Shown in pieces: positions 1-6,131 of a stretch of DNA of 7,969 nucleotides (position 1 is its first letter; each line of letters starts with the position of its first letter). Source of the DNA: Ramlibacter sp. Its GTDB lineage: Bacteria > Pseudomonadota > Gammaproteobacteria > Burkholderiales > Burkholderiaceae. The notes under the pieces were generated by a model, which saw only the letters and a program-made list of their open reading frames with translations, searched no databases and had not been told where the DNA came from. The stretch is from contig JACMQP010000293.1 in assembly GCA_014376915.1 (NCBI GenBank), positions 1 through 7,969 of the forward strand. Direction: 5' to 3'. The translations under genes and the position numbers were made by a program.

Positions 1-356
1 TGGGACTCGTCGTGCTCATCGCGGCCGATCTCGTGCTGGCCAGCGGCACCGGCTGGCCCACGTTGCTGGTCGGTGTCGGTCTGTGGGGCGTGCACATGGG
101 CATGACCCAGGGCCTGCTGGCGGCCATGGTGGCCGACGTCGCGCCGGCTGGTCTGCGGGGCACGGCTTATGGGTTCTTCAACCTCGTCAGCGGGCTGGCG
201 ATGTTGGTGGCCAGTGGAGTGGCAGGCCTGCTCTGGGATCAACTCGGCGCGGCGTCCACATTCCTGGCTGGAGCGGCATTCAGCGTGGCGGCGCTGCTCG
301 GCATTGCGTGGCGCCATAAGGCAATGCCAGGGCGCGCGACAAAAACCACCGGGTGA
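1..356 (+). CDS. MFS transporter, C-terminal part (5' end outside window)
   Basis: This is the 3' end of a major facilitator superfamily inner-membrane transporter. The reading frame is open from the window edge (first full codon at 3) to TGA at 354-356, giving about 117 residues. The visible part has about four hydrophobic segments, which would be the last helices of a 12-helix MFS protein. Between two of them is the loop VADVAPAGLRGTAYGFFN, typical of MFS proteins (acidic residue, then LRGTA, then G-x-FN). The tail HKAMPGRATKTTG is short, basic and probably cytoplasmic. The substrate cannot be told from this fragment. The gene converges on the small exported protein at 521-997, with 164 nt between them. 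A GTG at 12 is an internal codon, not a start. The family is confident; the substrate is unknown. Confidence 0.88.
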   Translation, partial: GLVVLIAADLVLASGTGWPTLLVGVGLWGVHMGMTQGLLAAMVADVAPAGLRGTAYGFFNLVSGLAMLVASGVAGLLWDQLGAASTFLAGAAFSVAALLGIAWRHKAMPGRATKTTG

Positions 357-466
357 CCGACGCACTAGTCATTGCCTGAGAGCGGCTCCACACGCTCGGC
401 AGCATTCCCGTTTTCAGCGACGCGACAAAGCAGACGTAAGTTGCCTGCATGGTGTCGTGCGCATGG

Positions 467-508
467 CTTCAGCGAAAGGCGCGCGCCGAGCTTTTTGGGA
501 CGCTGAAG
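467..508. terminator. Possible terminator hairpin between convergent genes
   Basis: An 8-bp perfect inverted repeat has arms CTTCAGCG (467-474) and CGCTGAAG (501-508). The 26-nt interior contains the palindrome GGCGCGCGCC (478-487) and a T5 run (492-496). It lies 13 nt beyond the stop of the minus-strand gene and about 110 nt beyond the MFS stop, where a bidirectional terminator would be expected. No U-tract directly follows the outer stem on either strand, so function is uncertain. The rest of 357-520 shows no gene. Confidence 0.35.
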
Positions 509-520
509 TCAGTGCGCCGG

Positions 521-997
521 TTACTGCGCGGAAGATGCCGCTGGCTTCGCGGGCTCGGGCTTCGCGGGCTCAGGCTTTTTTTCAGTTGGCACCACGGTCG
601 TCAGTTCACGCAGCTCGCCGCCTGCGGCCGCACTGCCGGTCACGCTGCCTTCACCCTTCGCCATGCGCTCGCAGGCAGCACGATCGGGGCCTTCGGGCTG
701 AACCAGACAGCGCTGCTGCAGGTTATCGCGCAGCACCTGCGGCGTCTCAGTTGTGAGCAGACCCCTGCGCGCCGCGCTGCGCGCCGCGGCCGCCTCAGTC
801 AGGCAGGTCTTCTGGGTTTGTTGCGTGCGACCCGCCATGCAGTCAGCCCGCGCGCGCTGATAGGTGGCGTCTAGGCTTCCGGCTGGCGCCGACGCGCTTG
901 CCGCCTCAGCAAAGATTGGGCTGAGCGCAGCGGCGAGAGCCAAAGTCACGGTGCCAACACCGCGACTGCGAGGTGAGAAGAGAAATGCTTGAATCAT
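521..997 (-). CDS. Small exported protein with two CX11C pairs, function unknown
   Basis: This 158-residue protein has an apparent Sec signal peptide: basic residues R10 and R12, a hydrophobic stretch at about 14-29, and a likely cleavage near IFAEA-AS (about 32). It is therefore probably periplasmic. The mature part has exactly four cysteines (C53, C65, C97, C109), arranged as two CX11C pairs separated by 31 residues, which suggests two disulfide-linked helical hairpins. A GEGSVTGS...GGELRE stretch (about 115-131) follows. The tail is low-complexity, Pro/Lys/Ala-rich, with a repeated KPEPA unit. I recall similar short exported proteins in Burkholderiales (AACMNG...DRATCLKEA type), always without known function; this is from memory only. 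The ATG at 997 has no strong ribosome-binding site; it is preferred because it supplies the complete signal peptide. The gene is divergent from the MATE operon. No function is proposed. Confidence 0.8.
   Translation of the reverse strand: MIQAFLFSPRSRGVGTVTLALAAALSPIFAEAASASAPAGSLDATYQRARADCMAGRTQQTQKTCLTEAAAARSAARRGLLTTETPQVLRDNLQQRCLVQPEGPDRAACERMAKGEGSVTGSAAAGGELRELTTVVPTEKKPEPAKPEPAKPAASSAQ
543..577. repeat. 15-bp tandem repeat encoding KPEPA units
   Basis: The 15-bp unit GGCTTCGCGGGCTCG (543-557) is repeated at 558-572 with one change at its last base, followed by a partial third copy (GGCTT, 573-577). On the minus strand it encodes the Pro-Glu-Pro-Ala-Lys repeat near the C-terminus of the small exported protein. 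Because the unit is a multiple of three, gain or loss of copies would only change tail length. Confidence 0.75.
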
Positions 998-1169
998 GAT
1001 GAAGACCGGTTGATCGAAGAGCCTTCACTCTGCTCGCACTGAGACGCGTGGTCTGTGCGCAGCCACACGCTCGAGACGCAAAAAGACGACCGAGGGAGCT
1101 GGCGGCGGCAACGAAAGCGGCCAACCACCACCTTGCCGCCAGTCCAAACGCAGCCTAAATGGCGCTTGT

Positions 1170-2414
1170 GTGATGAACTTATTGCTGCTGTCGCTGATCG
1201 TCGGGCTGGGCGCCGGCGCGACCATCCTGGCGGGACAAGCATGGGGCGCGCGTGATGCGGCGCAGGTGCGGCGCGTGGGTGCGGCGCAGGTGCGGCGCGT
1301 GGGTGCGACGGCCTTCGTGGCCGCACTTGGCGTCGGGCTTGCGGTCGCGGTGGCCGGTGCGTGGTCTGCGCCGTGGCTGATGCAAGCTCTCGGCACGCCG
1401 CCGGACATCTTGCCGGCCGAAATCCGCTATGCGAGCGCGATGCTGCTGGTGATGCCCTTCGTGTTCGTCGCGTGGGCGGGCCTGTCCCTGAGCCGCGGCA
1501 CCGGCGACGCGCTCTCGCCGATGTGGGCCCTGCTGGCCGCGACGCTGGTGGGCGCGGTATGCACGCCGCTGCTGGTTGCGGGCACGCCTTTGGGCGCGGC
1601 TGGCGTGGCAGTCTCCGCGCTCGTCGCGCAGCTGGCTGCGGTTGCCGTGTTGATCCGGCGCTGGCGGCGTGACGGCCATCCGCTCGCCCCCGGCGCCGGG
1701 TGGCAGGACTGCAAGCCGAGTGCGGCCATCGCCAGGCGCATGCTGCGCATCGGCCTGCCGGCCGCATTGCAGATGCTGGCGATGGCGCTTGCGGAGATCG
1801 TGCTGCTAGGCCTGGTGAACCGTCACGGCTCGACCGCGACCGCCGCCTATGGCGCGGCGACGCAGGTCCTGAGCTGGGTGCAGTTCCCGGCGATGAGCCT
1901 GGGCATTGCCGCGGCGATCTTCAGCGCGCACGCAGTCGGCGCTGGACGGCGCGACAGGCTGCCGGCGATCGTGGGGACGGGGCTGCGCCTGAACGCCGTG
2001 GTCACCGCGCTGTTCGTCGTCGCTGCGCACCTGCTCGCGCCGTTCGCGTTGCGCGTGTTCCTGGAACCCGGGCCTGTGTTGGAGCAGGCGGTCGCCATCG
2101 TGCGCACCGTCGCCTGGAGCGTGGTGCTGCTCGGATGGAGCCACGTGCTAGTGGGCGCGATGCGCGCGAGCGGCGCGGCGTTGGTGCCGGCGCTCCTGAG
2201 CATGGCTGCGATCGTCGGCGTCGAATTGCCGGTTGCCGTGGCGCTGGAAGCGCGCTTCGGCCTGGCAGGCGTGTTCTGGGCCTGTCCTGCCGCGTTCCTG
2301 GCCATGCTGGTACTGCACGGCCTCTATTACCGTCACAAGGAGAAGAAAGATGGACTCTTTAGCCAACCAGGCGTCGCGCTCGGCGCGGCGGGAAGCAGCG
2401 CGCCAGGCGCGTAA
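1170..2414 (+). CDS. MATE family efflux transporter, lacking its N-terminal helix
   Basis: MATE proteins are inner-membrane antiporters that export drugs or metabolites using an H+ or Na+ gradient, usually about 450 residues with 12 helices. This frame gives 414 residues (GTG at 1170; ATG at 1173 equally possible). It begins inside what should be helix 2 (GLGAGATILAGQAWGARD), so helix 1 and its loop, roughly 50 residues, are absent. Eleven hydrophobic segments follow, with the usual mid-protein loop (about 165-185) and a second lobe starting near LRIGLPAALQM. The frame is open upstream to a TGA at 1011, but none of the plus-strand frames there reads like a MATE N-terminus, and no ribosome-binding site precedes 1170. 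An 8-residue tandem duplication (AAQVRRVG twice) lies in the loop after helix 2. The last 65 nt overlap the GIY-YIG gene. It may be a decaying gene or may use another start; substrate unknown. Confidence 0.8.
   Translation: MMNLLLLSLIVGLGAGATILAGQAWGARDAAQVRRVGAAQVRRVGATAFVAALGVGLAVAVAGAWSAPWLMQALGTPPDILPAEIRYASAMLLVMPFVFVAWAGLSLSRGTGDALSPMWALLAATLVGAVCTPLLVAGTPLGAAGVAVSALVAQLAAVAVLIRRWRRDGHPLAPGAGWQDCKPSAAIARRMLRIGLPAALQMLAMALAEIVLLGLVNRHGSTATAAYGAATQVLSWVQFPAMSLGIAAAIFSAHAVGAGRRDRLPAIVGTGLRLNAVVTALFVVAAHLLAPFALRVFLEPGPVLEQAVAIVRTVAWSVVLLGWSHVLVGAMRASGAALVPALLSMAAIVGVELPVAVALEARFGLAGVFWACPAAFLAMLVLHGLYYRHKEKKDGLFSQPGVALGAAGSSAPGA
1257..1307 (+). repeat. 24-bp perfect tandem duplication in the MATE gene
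   Basis: The unit 1257-1280 is repeated without change at 1281-1304, and the next GCG (1305-1307) starts a third copy. Each unit encodes AAQVRRVG. It falls in the loop between the first and second visible helices, where MATE proteins normally carry one short basic segment. The duplication is in frame and the copies are identical, so it is probably recent. Confidence 0.92.
2337..2342 (+). promoter_or_regulatory. Ribosome-binding site deciding the GIY-YIG start
   Basis: AAGGAG (2337-2342) lies 7 nt before the ATG at 2350, a near-ideal Shine-Dalgarno arrangement. It sits inside the 3' end of the MATE gene and fixes the start of the next gene at 2350 in preference to the in-frame upstream ATG at 2233. 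Confidence 0.75.
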
Positions 2415-2706
2415 CGCCTTCCCGCCCATGGGCATCTACGCAATCCGCGACCGCGTGAACGGTCATCTGCTGCTCGGGGCGAGCCGCAACGTGCACGCAG
2501 CGCTGAATCGCGCGCGCTTTGAACTGCGCATGGGCAAGTATGCAGACTGTATGCTGCAGGCCGAGTGGAATCGCAGCGGCGTGGACGGGCTCGCCTTCGA
2601 AGTGCTGGAACTCGTGAAGGAACGCGAAGATGTGGACTTCGACTACGCGGGAGAACTGAAAGCGCTGGAGCAGATCTACCGCGAACTGCAAGGTCTGGCG
2701 CCATGA
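2350..2706 (+). CDS. GIY-YIG domain protein, degenerate active site
   Basis: This small soluble protein (118 residues) has a basic N-terminal stretch (residues 10-21, R/A-rich) and then a GIY-YIG fold. GIY is at 28-30 (MGIYAIRDRVNGH). The position normally reading YIG is LLG (41-43), followed by AS-RN. A basic helix LNRARFELRMG (52-62) comes next, then LQAEWNRSG (69-77) and FEVLELV (83-89). It resembles the short stand-alone GIY-YIG proteins whose second motif reads VGSS rather than YIGSS. In GIY-YIG nucleases the two tyrosines, an arginine and a glutamate form the active site. Here Tyr30, Arg54/Arg56 and Glu84/Glu87 are candidates, but the second tyrosine is missing, so cleavage activity is doubtful. 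The gene overlaps the MATE end by 65 nt and the MarR start by 4 nt, so all three are probably co-transcribed. The role beside a pump and regulator is unknown. Confidence 0.85.
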   Translation: MDSLANQASRSARREAARQARNAFPPMGIYAIRDRVNGHLLLGASRNVHAALNRARFELRMGKYADCMLQAEWNRSGVDGLAFEVLELVKEREDVDFDYAGELKALEQIYRELQGLAP

Positions 2707-3050
2707 GCGAAGCGGCCTTGCAAGTTTGCGTCGACCGGCACCTGGAGCACGCGGCGATGGTGTTCGCGCTAGACGACGAACTCGGCACCTGCCACGGGCT
2801 GTCGTGGGCCGACTTCGTTCTCCTAACGGTGCTGGATGGGGCTGGCGGCTCAGCGCCGGCGACAGAGCTCGCGCGCACCTTGCGCACGCCAGCGTCGCAT
2901 TTGCTGCTGCGGGTGCTGCCGCTGGAGAAGACCGGGCTGGTGGTACGCGCTACAGACGGCGACGGCAAGCGCCGCGTCACGCTGCGCCCGCAAGGCCGGC
3001 GGTTGCTGAACGAGGCGCGGGACACGGCCGCGAACGCCTGTGCACCCTGA
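2703..3050 (+). CDS. MarR-like winged-helix transcriptional regulator
   Basis: This 115-residue protein has the MarR layout: an N-terminal helix with HLEHAAMVFALDDELG (13-28), then LSWADFVLLTVL (33-44), a helix-turn-helix at about 53-78 (ATELARTLRTPASHLLLRVLPLEKTG), the wing LVVRATDGDGKRRVTLRPQG (79-98) and a final short helix. MarR proteins are usually dimeric repressors of adjacent efflux or catabolic genes that are released by small aromatic ligands. At 115 residues it is shorter than the usual 140-150, and the C-terminal dimerisation helix seems clipped. The ATG overlaps the preceding stop (ATGA, 2703-2706), giving translational coupling. The inferred role is autoregulation of the MATE/GIY-YIG/MarR operon; no clear operator palindrome was found upstream of 1170. 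The wing pattern makes the family assignment good; the ligand is unknown. Confidence 0.85.
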   Translation: MSEAALQVCVDRHLEHAAMVFALDDELGTCHGLSWADFVLLTVLDGAGGSAPATELARTLRTPASHLLLRVLPLEKTGLVVRATDGDGKRRVTLRPQGRRLLNEARDTAANACAP

Positions 3051-3059
3051 GTTCGCCTT

Positions 3060-3106
3060 GGCACCCATGTGTCGTGAGCGAGCTCGATCTGGGACATGTG
3101 GGTGTT
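3060..3106 (+). terminator. Strong RNA hairpin after the MarR gene
   Basis: Eleven nt after the MarR stop, CACCCATGTGTC (3062-3073) pairs with GACATGTGGGTG (3093-3104). In plus-strand RNA this is an unbroken 12-bp stem with two internal G-U wobbles (3068-3098, 3069-3097), and two further G-U pairs can be added outside (3061-3105, 3060-3106). The loop is 19 nt. In the opposite strand the wobbles become A-C mismatches, so the structure favours the plus transcript, which fits the end of the MATE operon. A proper U-tract is lacking (only TT at 3105-3106). Confidence 0.45.
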
Positions 3107-3127
3107 CGTGCCAACGTCCATCCAACC

Positions 3128-3154
3128 GATGTCCGCTATGGGTCGAAAGTAGCC
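3128..3154 (+). repeat. Degenerate dispersed repeat, copy A (left of hydrolase)
   Basis: The 27-nt core starting GATGTCCGCTATGGGTCG matches the core at 4750-4776 at 21 of 27 positions in the same orientation. One frame reads MSAMGRK-stop-P and another DVRYGSKVAAS. I recall such MSAxGxKQ / DVRFxxKAD strings as spurious ORFs from a short repeat scattered in Burkholderiales and Rhizobiales genomes. The element may continue rightward to about 3240. Confidence 0.5.
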
Positions 3155-3455
3155 GCCAGTTGACGAAGGGTCATGCTGGGCGCCAGTGGCCGGTATCGAG
3201 AAATCTGTCTGATCGAACCCAGTCTGGTTGAGAAGTACAGCCTGCGCGAGTTGAATGGCATCTTCGGCCACCCAATCCGTCTCCGCGAATGGTCATTCTC
3301 TTTCAACTCGAATGACCGGAAGGGATCGCAATGTTCTTGACGGCCGTTTTCTGCATCTGGCGCCGCCAGGCCGCCATTTCGTCGCACGGTCCGCGACGCC
3401 GCGCAAACGCGCTTGGATACTTCGCCTGCCCATCCCCCGCAACAGAACCCAACCC

Positions 3456-3461
3456 GAAAGG
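3456..3461 (+). promoter_or_regulatory. Ribosome-binding site of the hydrolase gene
   Basis: GAAAGG (3456-3461) stands 7 nt before the ATG at 3469. It supports that start over the in-frame ATG at 3331, which would add 46 residues unlike a signal peptide ahead of a good one. Confidence 0.6.
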
Positions 3462-3468
3462 TATCCAC

Positions 3469-4530
3469 ATGCTTGCCCGCTCCATCCTCGGTTTTCGTAC
3501 CCTCCCGCTTGTCATGGCAGCGGCCTGCTTCTCGCTGCTGCAGCCTGCCGCCAACGCCGCCGAGGCGGGATTTCGCCAAATGACGGTGGCCGCCAACAAG
3601 GCGGATGACAAGCCGGCCCACTTCTCGCTTTATTACCCGACGCCCGACGCGGCCCGGGTGATTCCCATGGGGCCCTTCCCGCAGACTGTGGCCATCAACG
3701 GAGCGCCGGAGTCGAAGTTCAAGGGCCTCATCGTGGTCAGTCATGGCACGGCCTCCACCGATATCGGCTTTGCCACGCTGGCGCAGGCGCTGGCGCGCAA
3801 CGGCTACCTGGTTGCCAGCGTCGAGCACGTGGGCGATACCTGGCAGGACCAGTCGATGCGAGCCACGCTGGGGCGCTACTTTGCCGAGCGGCCGCGCCAG
3901 GCATCGCGCGTGATCGACACCTTGCTCGCCGACCCGCAATGGGGCGCTGGAATTGCCAACGGTGCCGACGGGCGGCCGCTGATCGGTGCACTGGGCCATT
4001 CGGCGGGCGGCTACACGGTACTGGCGCTGGCAGGCGGCAAGCCGGTGCTGTCGCGCATGCGCACGCATTGCGAGGCCGAAGCGCAGCTGGACCCCGTCCT
4101 GTGCAACATGACGCGCACCATCGGCGGCGCCCCGGTGCAGGCCGGCGCCGCCGCGGACGGACAGGAAGAGCCGGTGCAGGCCGATCCACGAGTGCGCGCA
4201 GTGATGGCATTGGCGCCGATGGGGGTGGCGTTCAGCGCGTCGTCGCTGGCATCGATCACCGTGCCGGTGGCCATCTACGCTGGCGAAAAAGACACCTTTC
4301 TTGTGCCGCGCTTCCACGCGCAATGGGTCAAGCAGAACATGCGCGGCGCCAACGCAACGCTGCAACTCGTGCCCAATGCAGGACACTACGCGTTCATGAA
4401 CACACCGACGATGGACCTGCCCTCGCCGGACGGCAGCGTGGCCAGCGACCCGCAAGGCTTCGACCGGGCTGCGTTCCTGGACCGCCTTGCACAGGAGTCG
4501 ATCGCGTTTTTCGACAAGAATTTGCGATAA
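3469..4530 (+). CDS. Exported alpha/beta hydrolase (dienelactone hydrolase-like)
   Basis: This 353-residue serine hydrolase starts with a Sec signal peptide (R4, R10, hydrophobic core 11-25, likely cleavage near ANA-AEA, about 30-33), so it acts in the periplasm or outside the cell. The alpha/beta-hydrolase core shows VVSHGTAS (89-96; oxyanion-hole strand), the nucleophile elbow GHSAGG (176-181; Ser178), the acid strand YAGEKDTFLVP (270-280; Asp275) and the histidine loop NAGHYAF (303-309; His306). A cap-like insertion of about 65 residues between Ser178 and Asp275 contains the only mature-part cysteines, C201 and C212, which could form a disulfide. It resembles the predicted dienelactone-hydrolase group (COG4188 type) rather than true cytosolic DLH, whose nucleophile is Cys. 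An ester or lipid-like substrate is likely but not identifiable. It is monocistronic, with about 400 nt of non-coding sequence on each side. ATG 3469 was chosen for its ribosome-binding site and signal peptide. Confidence 0.9.
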   Translation: MLARSILGFRTLPLVMAAACFSLLQPAANAAEAGFRQMTVAANKADDKPAHFSLYYPTPDAARVIPMGPFPQTVAINGAPESKFKGLIVVSHGTASTDIGFATLAQALARNGYLVASVEHVGDTWQDQSMRATLGRYFAERPRQASRVIDTLLADPQWGAGIANGADGRPLIGALGHSAGGYTVLALAGGKPVLSRMRTHCEAEAQLDPVLCNMTRTIGGAPVQAGAAADGQEEPVQADPRVRAVMALAPMGVAFSASSLASITVPVAIYAGEKDTFLVPRFHAQWVKQNMRGANATLQLVPNAGHYAFMNTPTMDLPSPDGSVASDPQGFDRAAFLDRLAQESIAFFDKNLR

Positions 4531-4537
4531 CTCCGAG

Positions 4538-4572
4538 CATGCCGCTGCGGATGCCCAATCAAGGCCGGCATG
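4538..4572 (+). terminator. Possible terminator hairpin after the hydrolase
   Basis: A perfect 7-bp stem (CATGCCG/CGGCATG) starts 8 nt after the TAA stop. A further 3 bp can form inside it with a bulge on the 5' side. It is placed where a terminator is expected, but no T-run follows. Confidence 0.35.
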
Positions 4573-4749
4573 ACAACTCCACTTGCGAGCCGTTTCTGGG
4601 GATCTTCTCTGTCGAAGCACCATCGAGGTCGCCACACTACGAGCCCGAGGCTGGCCGGGTTCCCGTACTGCAGGCTCCGACAGCGTCGACACTTTGCCGG
4701 CGGTCAAGTTACTTGGCATGCCGCGCCTGTTCCGGCCCACTTGGACTGC

Positions 4750-4776
4750 GATGTCCGCTTCCGGCCAAAAGCAGCC
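4750..4776 (+). repeat. Degenerate dispersed repeat, copy B (right of hydrolase)
   Basis: The core begins GATGTCCGCTTCCGGCCA and matches copy A at 3128-3154 at 21 of 27 positions, same orientation. Its frames read MSASGQKQPSA and DVRFRPKAAFGS, parallel to copy A. I could not align the two copies beyond the core. Confidence 0.5.
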
Positions 4777-4918
4777 TTCGGCTCGCTACCGACAATATGT
4801 AGCTATCGACGGTTAGTCACCGGCCAGCTACTCCGCCCTGTTTGGGTTCCGGTAAGCAATCAGCCACCGGAGTTGAACCCCCGGCAACACGTGATTCCGG
4901 GACATTCGCGTCGAACAA

Positions 4919-6100
4919 TCAAAACGCCGAAATCCCGGTCTGCGCGCGCCCCAGGATCAGCGCATGGATGTCATGCGTGCCTTCGTAGGTGTTGACCACC
5001 TCAAGGTTCACCAGATGACGGGCCACGCCGAACTCATCGCTGATGCCGTTGCCGCCCAGCATGTCGCGGGCCAAGCGGGCGATGTCCAGCGACTTGCCGC
5101 AGGAGTTGCGCTTCATGATCGATGTGATCTCCACTGAGGCCGTGCCTTCGTCCTTCATGCGGCCCAGGCGCAGGCAGCCTTGCAGGCCCAGCGTGATCTC
5201 GGTCTGCATGTCGGCCAGCTTTTTCTGGATCAACTGGTTGGCCGCCAGCGGCTTGCCGAACTGCTTGCGATCCAGCACGTACTGGCGGGCCCGGAACCAG
5301 CAGTCCTCGGCGGCGCCCAGCGCGCCCCAGCTGATGCCATAGCGGGCGCTGTCGAGGCAGGTGAACGGGCCCTTCAGGCCACGGATTTCGGGGAATGCGT
5401 TCTCTTCCGGGCAGAACACCTCGTCCATCACGATCTCGCCGGTGAGCGAGGCGCGCAGTCCCACCTTGCCGTGGATGGGAGGAGCCGACAGGCCCTTTGT
5501 TCCCTTGTCCAGCACGAAGCCGCGGATCGCGCCTTCGTCGTCCTTGGCCCAGACCACGAACACATCGGCGATCGGGCTGTTGGTGATCCACATCTTGGAG
5601 CCGGTCAGGCTGTAGCCGCCCGCGACCTTCTTCGCCCGCGTGATCATGCTGCCGGGGTCCGAGCCGTGGTTCGGCTCCGTCAAGCCGAAGCAGCCGATCC
5701 ACTCGCCGGTGGCCAGCTTGGGCAGGTACTTCTGTTTCGTCGCCTCGTTGCCGAAGGCGTTGATCGGCACCATCACCAGGGACGACTGCACACTCATCAT
5801 CGAGCGGTAACCGGAATCGACCCGCTCCACTTCGCGCGCCACCAGGCCGTAGCAGACGTAGTTCAGGCCCGCGCCGCCATAGGTTTCGGGGATGGTGGCG
5901 CCCAGCAGGCCCAGCTCGCCCATCTCGCGGAAGATCGCCTTGTCGCTCTCGCCGCGGCGGAAGTCCTCGACCACCCGTGGCGCCAGCCGCTCCTGGCAGT
6001 AGGTGGCGGCGGATTCGCGCACCATGCGCTCGTCATCGGTGAGCTGCTGGTCCAGCAGCAGCGGGTCAGCCCAGTGGAAGGATGCTTTGGTGGTGGCCAT
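4919..6100 (-). CDS. gcdH: Glutaryl-CoA dehydrogenase
   Basis: GcdH is a cytoplasmic FAD enzyme that oxidises and decarboxylates glutaryl-CoA to crotonyl-CoA + CO2, passing electrons to ETF. It ends lysine/tryptophan breakdown and several CoA-dependent aromatic pathways. The 393-residue length is full for the family. Hallmarks visible: [12 protein letters not shown] (96-107, with the substrate-carboxylate-binding Arg99), [12 protein letters not shown] (138-149, flavin/substrate loop), [15 protein letters not shown] (171-185), [17 protein letters not shown] (290-306), [13 protein letters not shown] (344-356) and [16 protein letters not shown] (370-385), with catalytic base Glu373. These match human GCDH closely from memory, including the [12 protein letters not shown] signature that separates it from other acyl-CoA dehydrogenases. 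A GGAG ribosome-binding site (complement of 6108-6111) lies 7 nt before ATG 6100. Only 31 nt separate it from the RidA-family gene, so it is the last gene of that operon. Confidence 0.97.
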   Translation of the reverse strand: MATTKASFHWADPLLLDQQLTDDERMVRESAATYCQERLAPRVVEDFRRGESDKAIFREMGELGLLGATIPETYGGAGLNYVCYGLVAREVERVDSGYRSMMSVQSSLVMVPINAFGNEATKQKYLPKLATGEWIGCFGLTEPNHGSDPGSMITRAKKVAGGYSLTGSKMWITNSPIADVFVVWAKDDEGAIRGFVLDKGTKGLSAPPIHGKVGLRASLTGEIVMDEVFCPEENAFPEIRGLKGPFTCLDSARYGISWGALGAAEDCWFRARQYVLDRKQFGKPLAANQLIQKKLADMQTEITLGLQGCLRLGRMKDEGTASVEITSIMKRNSCGKSLDIARLARDMLGGNGISDEFGVARHLVNLEVVNTYEGTHDIHALILGRAQTGISAF

Positions 6101-6131
6101 GAGGGAACTCCGGAGTCAGAACGTTGAGGGC

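Larger units (their letters stand above)
3051..3468. other. Gene-poor stretch upstream of the hydrolase
   Basis: This 418-nt stretch has no gene I can support. It holds the hairpin after the MarR gene (3060-3106), one copy of a dispersed-type repeat (core 3128-3154), and a short open frame at 3173-3352 (ATG; begins MLGASGRYREICLIEPSL) that lacks a ribosome-binding site and probably belongs to the repeat. Promoter and leader for the hydrolase should lie in 3250-3468, but I found no convincing -35/-10 pair. Confidence 0.6.
4531..4918. other. Gene-poor stretch between convergent hydrolase and gcdH
   Basis: No gene is supported in these 388 nt. Just after the hydrolase stop, CATGCCG (4538-4544) pairs with CGGCATG (4566-4572); the loop can extend the stem by GCC/GGC (4553-4555, 4563-4565) with an 8-nt bulge. 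Just beyond the gcdH stop, CCCGG (4880-4884) pairs with CCGGG (4897-4901) around a CACGTG palindrome. Neither hairpin has a U-tract, so both are weak terminator candidates. A second repeat copy lies at 4750-4776. Confidence 0.55.

Noticed and set aside
1179..1767. Several minus-strand frames antisense to the MATE gene
   Set aside because: Arg/Pro/Ala-rich shadows without motifs; the plus-strand MATE helices are unmistakable.
3173..3352. Small open frame starting MLGASGRYREICL
   Set aside because: No ribosome-binding site, adjoins the dispersed-type repeat, and resembles spurious ORFs produced by such repeats.
3337..3421. TTGACG (3337-3342) and GATACT (3416-3421) as promoter elements for the hydrolase
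   Set aside because: They are far too distant to be a pair, and neither has a partner at 16-18 nt.
3136..4740. Long open frame on the minus strand, 534 codons, across the hydrolase
   Set aside because: It is antisense to a well-supported hydrolase, its translation is Arg/His-rich without domains, and it is open only because of high GC codon use.
4869..4886. tRNA T-arm-like string on the minus strand (GGGTTCAACTCC)
   Set aside because: No acceptor, D or anticodon arms can be built around it, and the stem pairs poorly; chance resemblance.
5180..6127. Long plus-strand frame antisense to gcdH
   Set aside because: It mirrors the codon pattern of gcdH, has no domain motifs and no ribosome-binding site.
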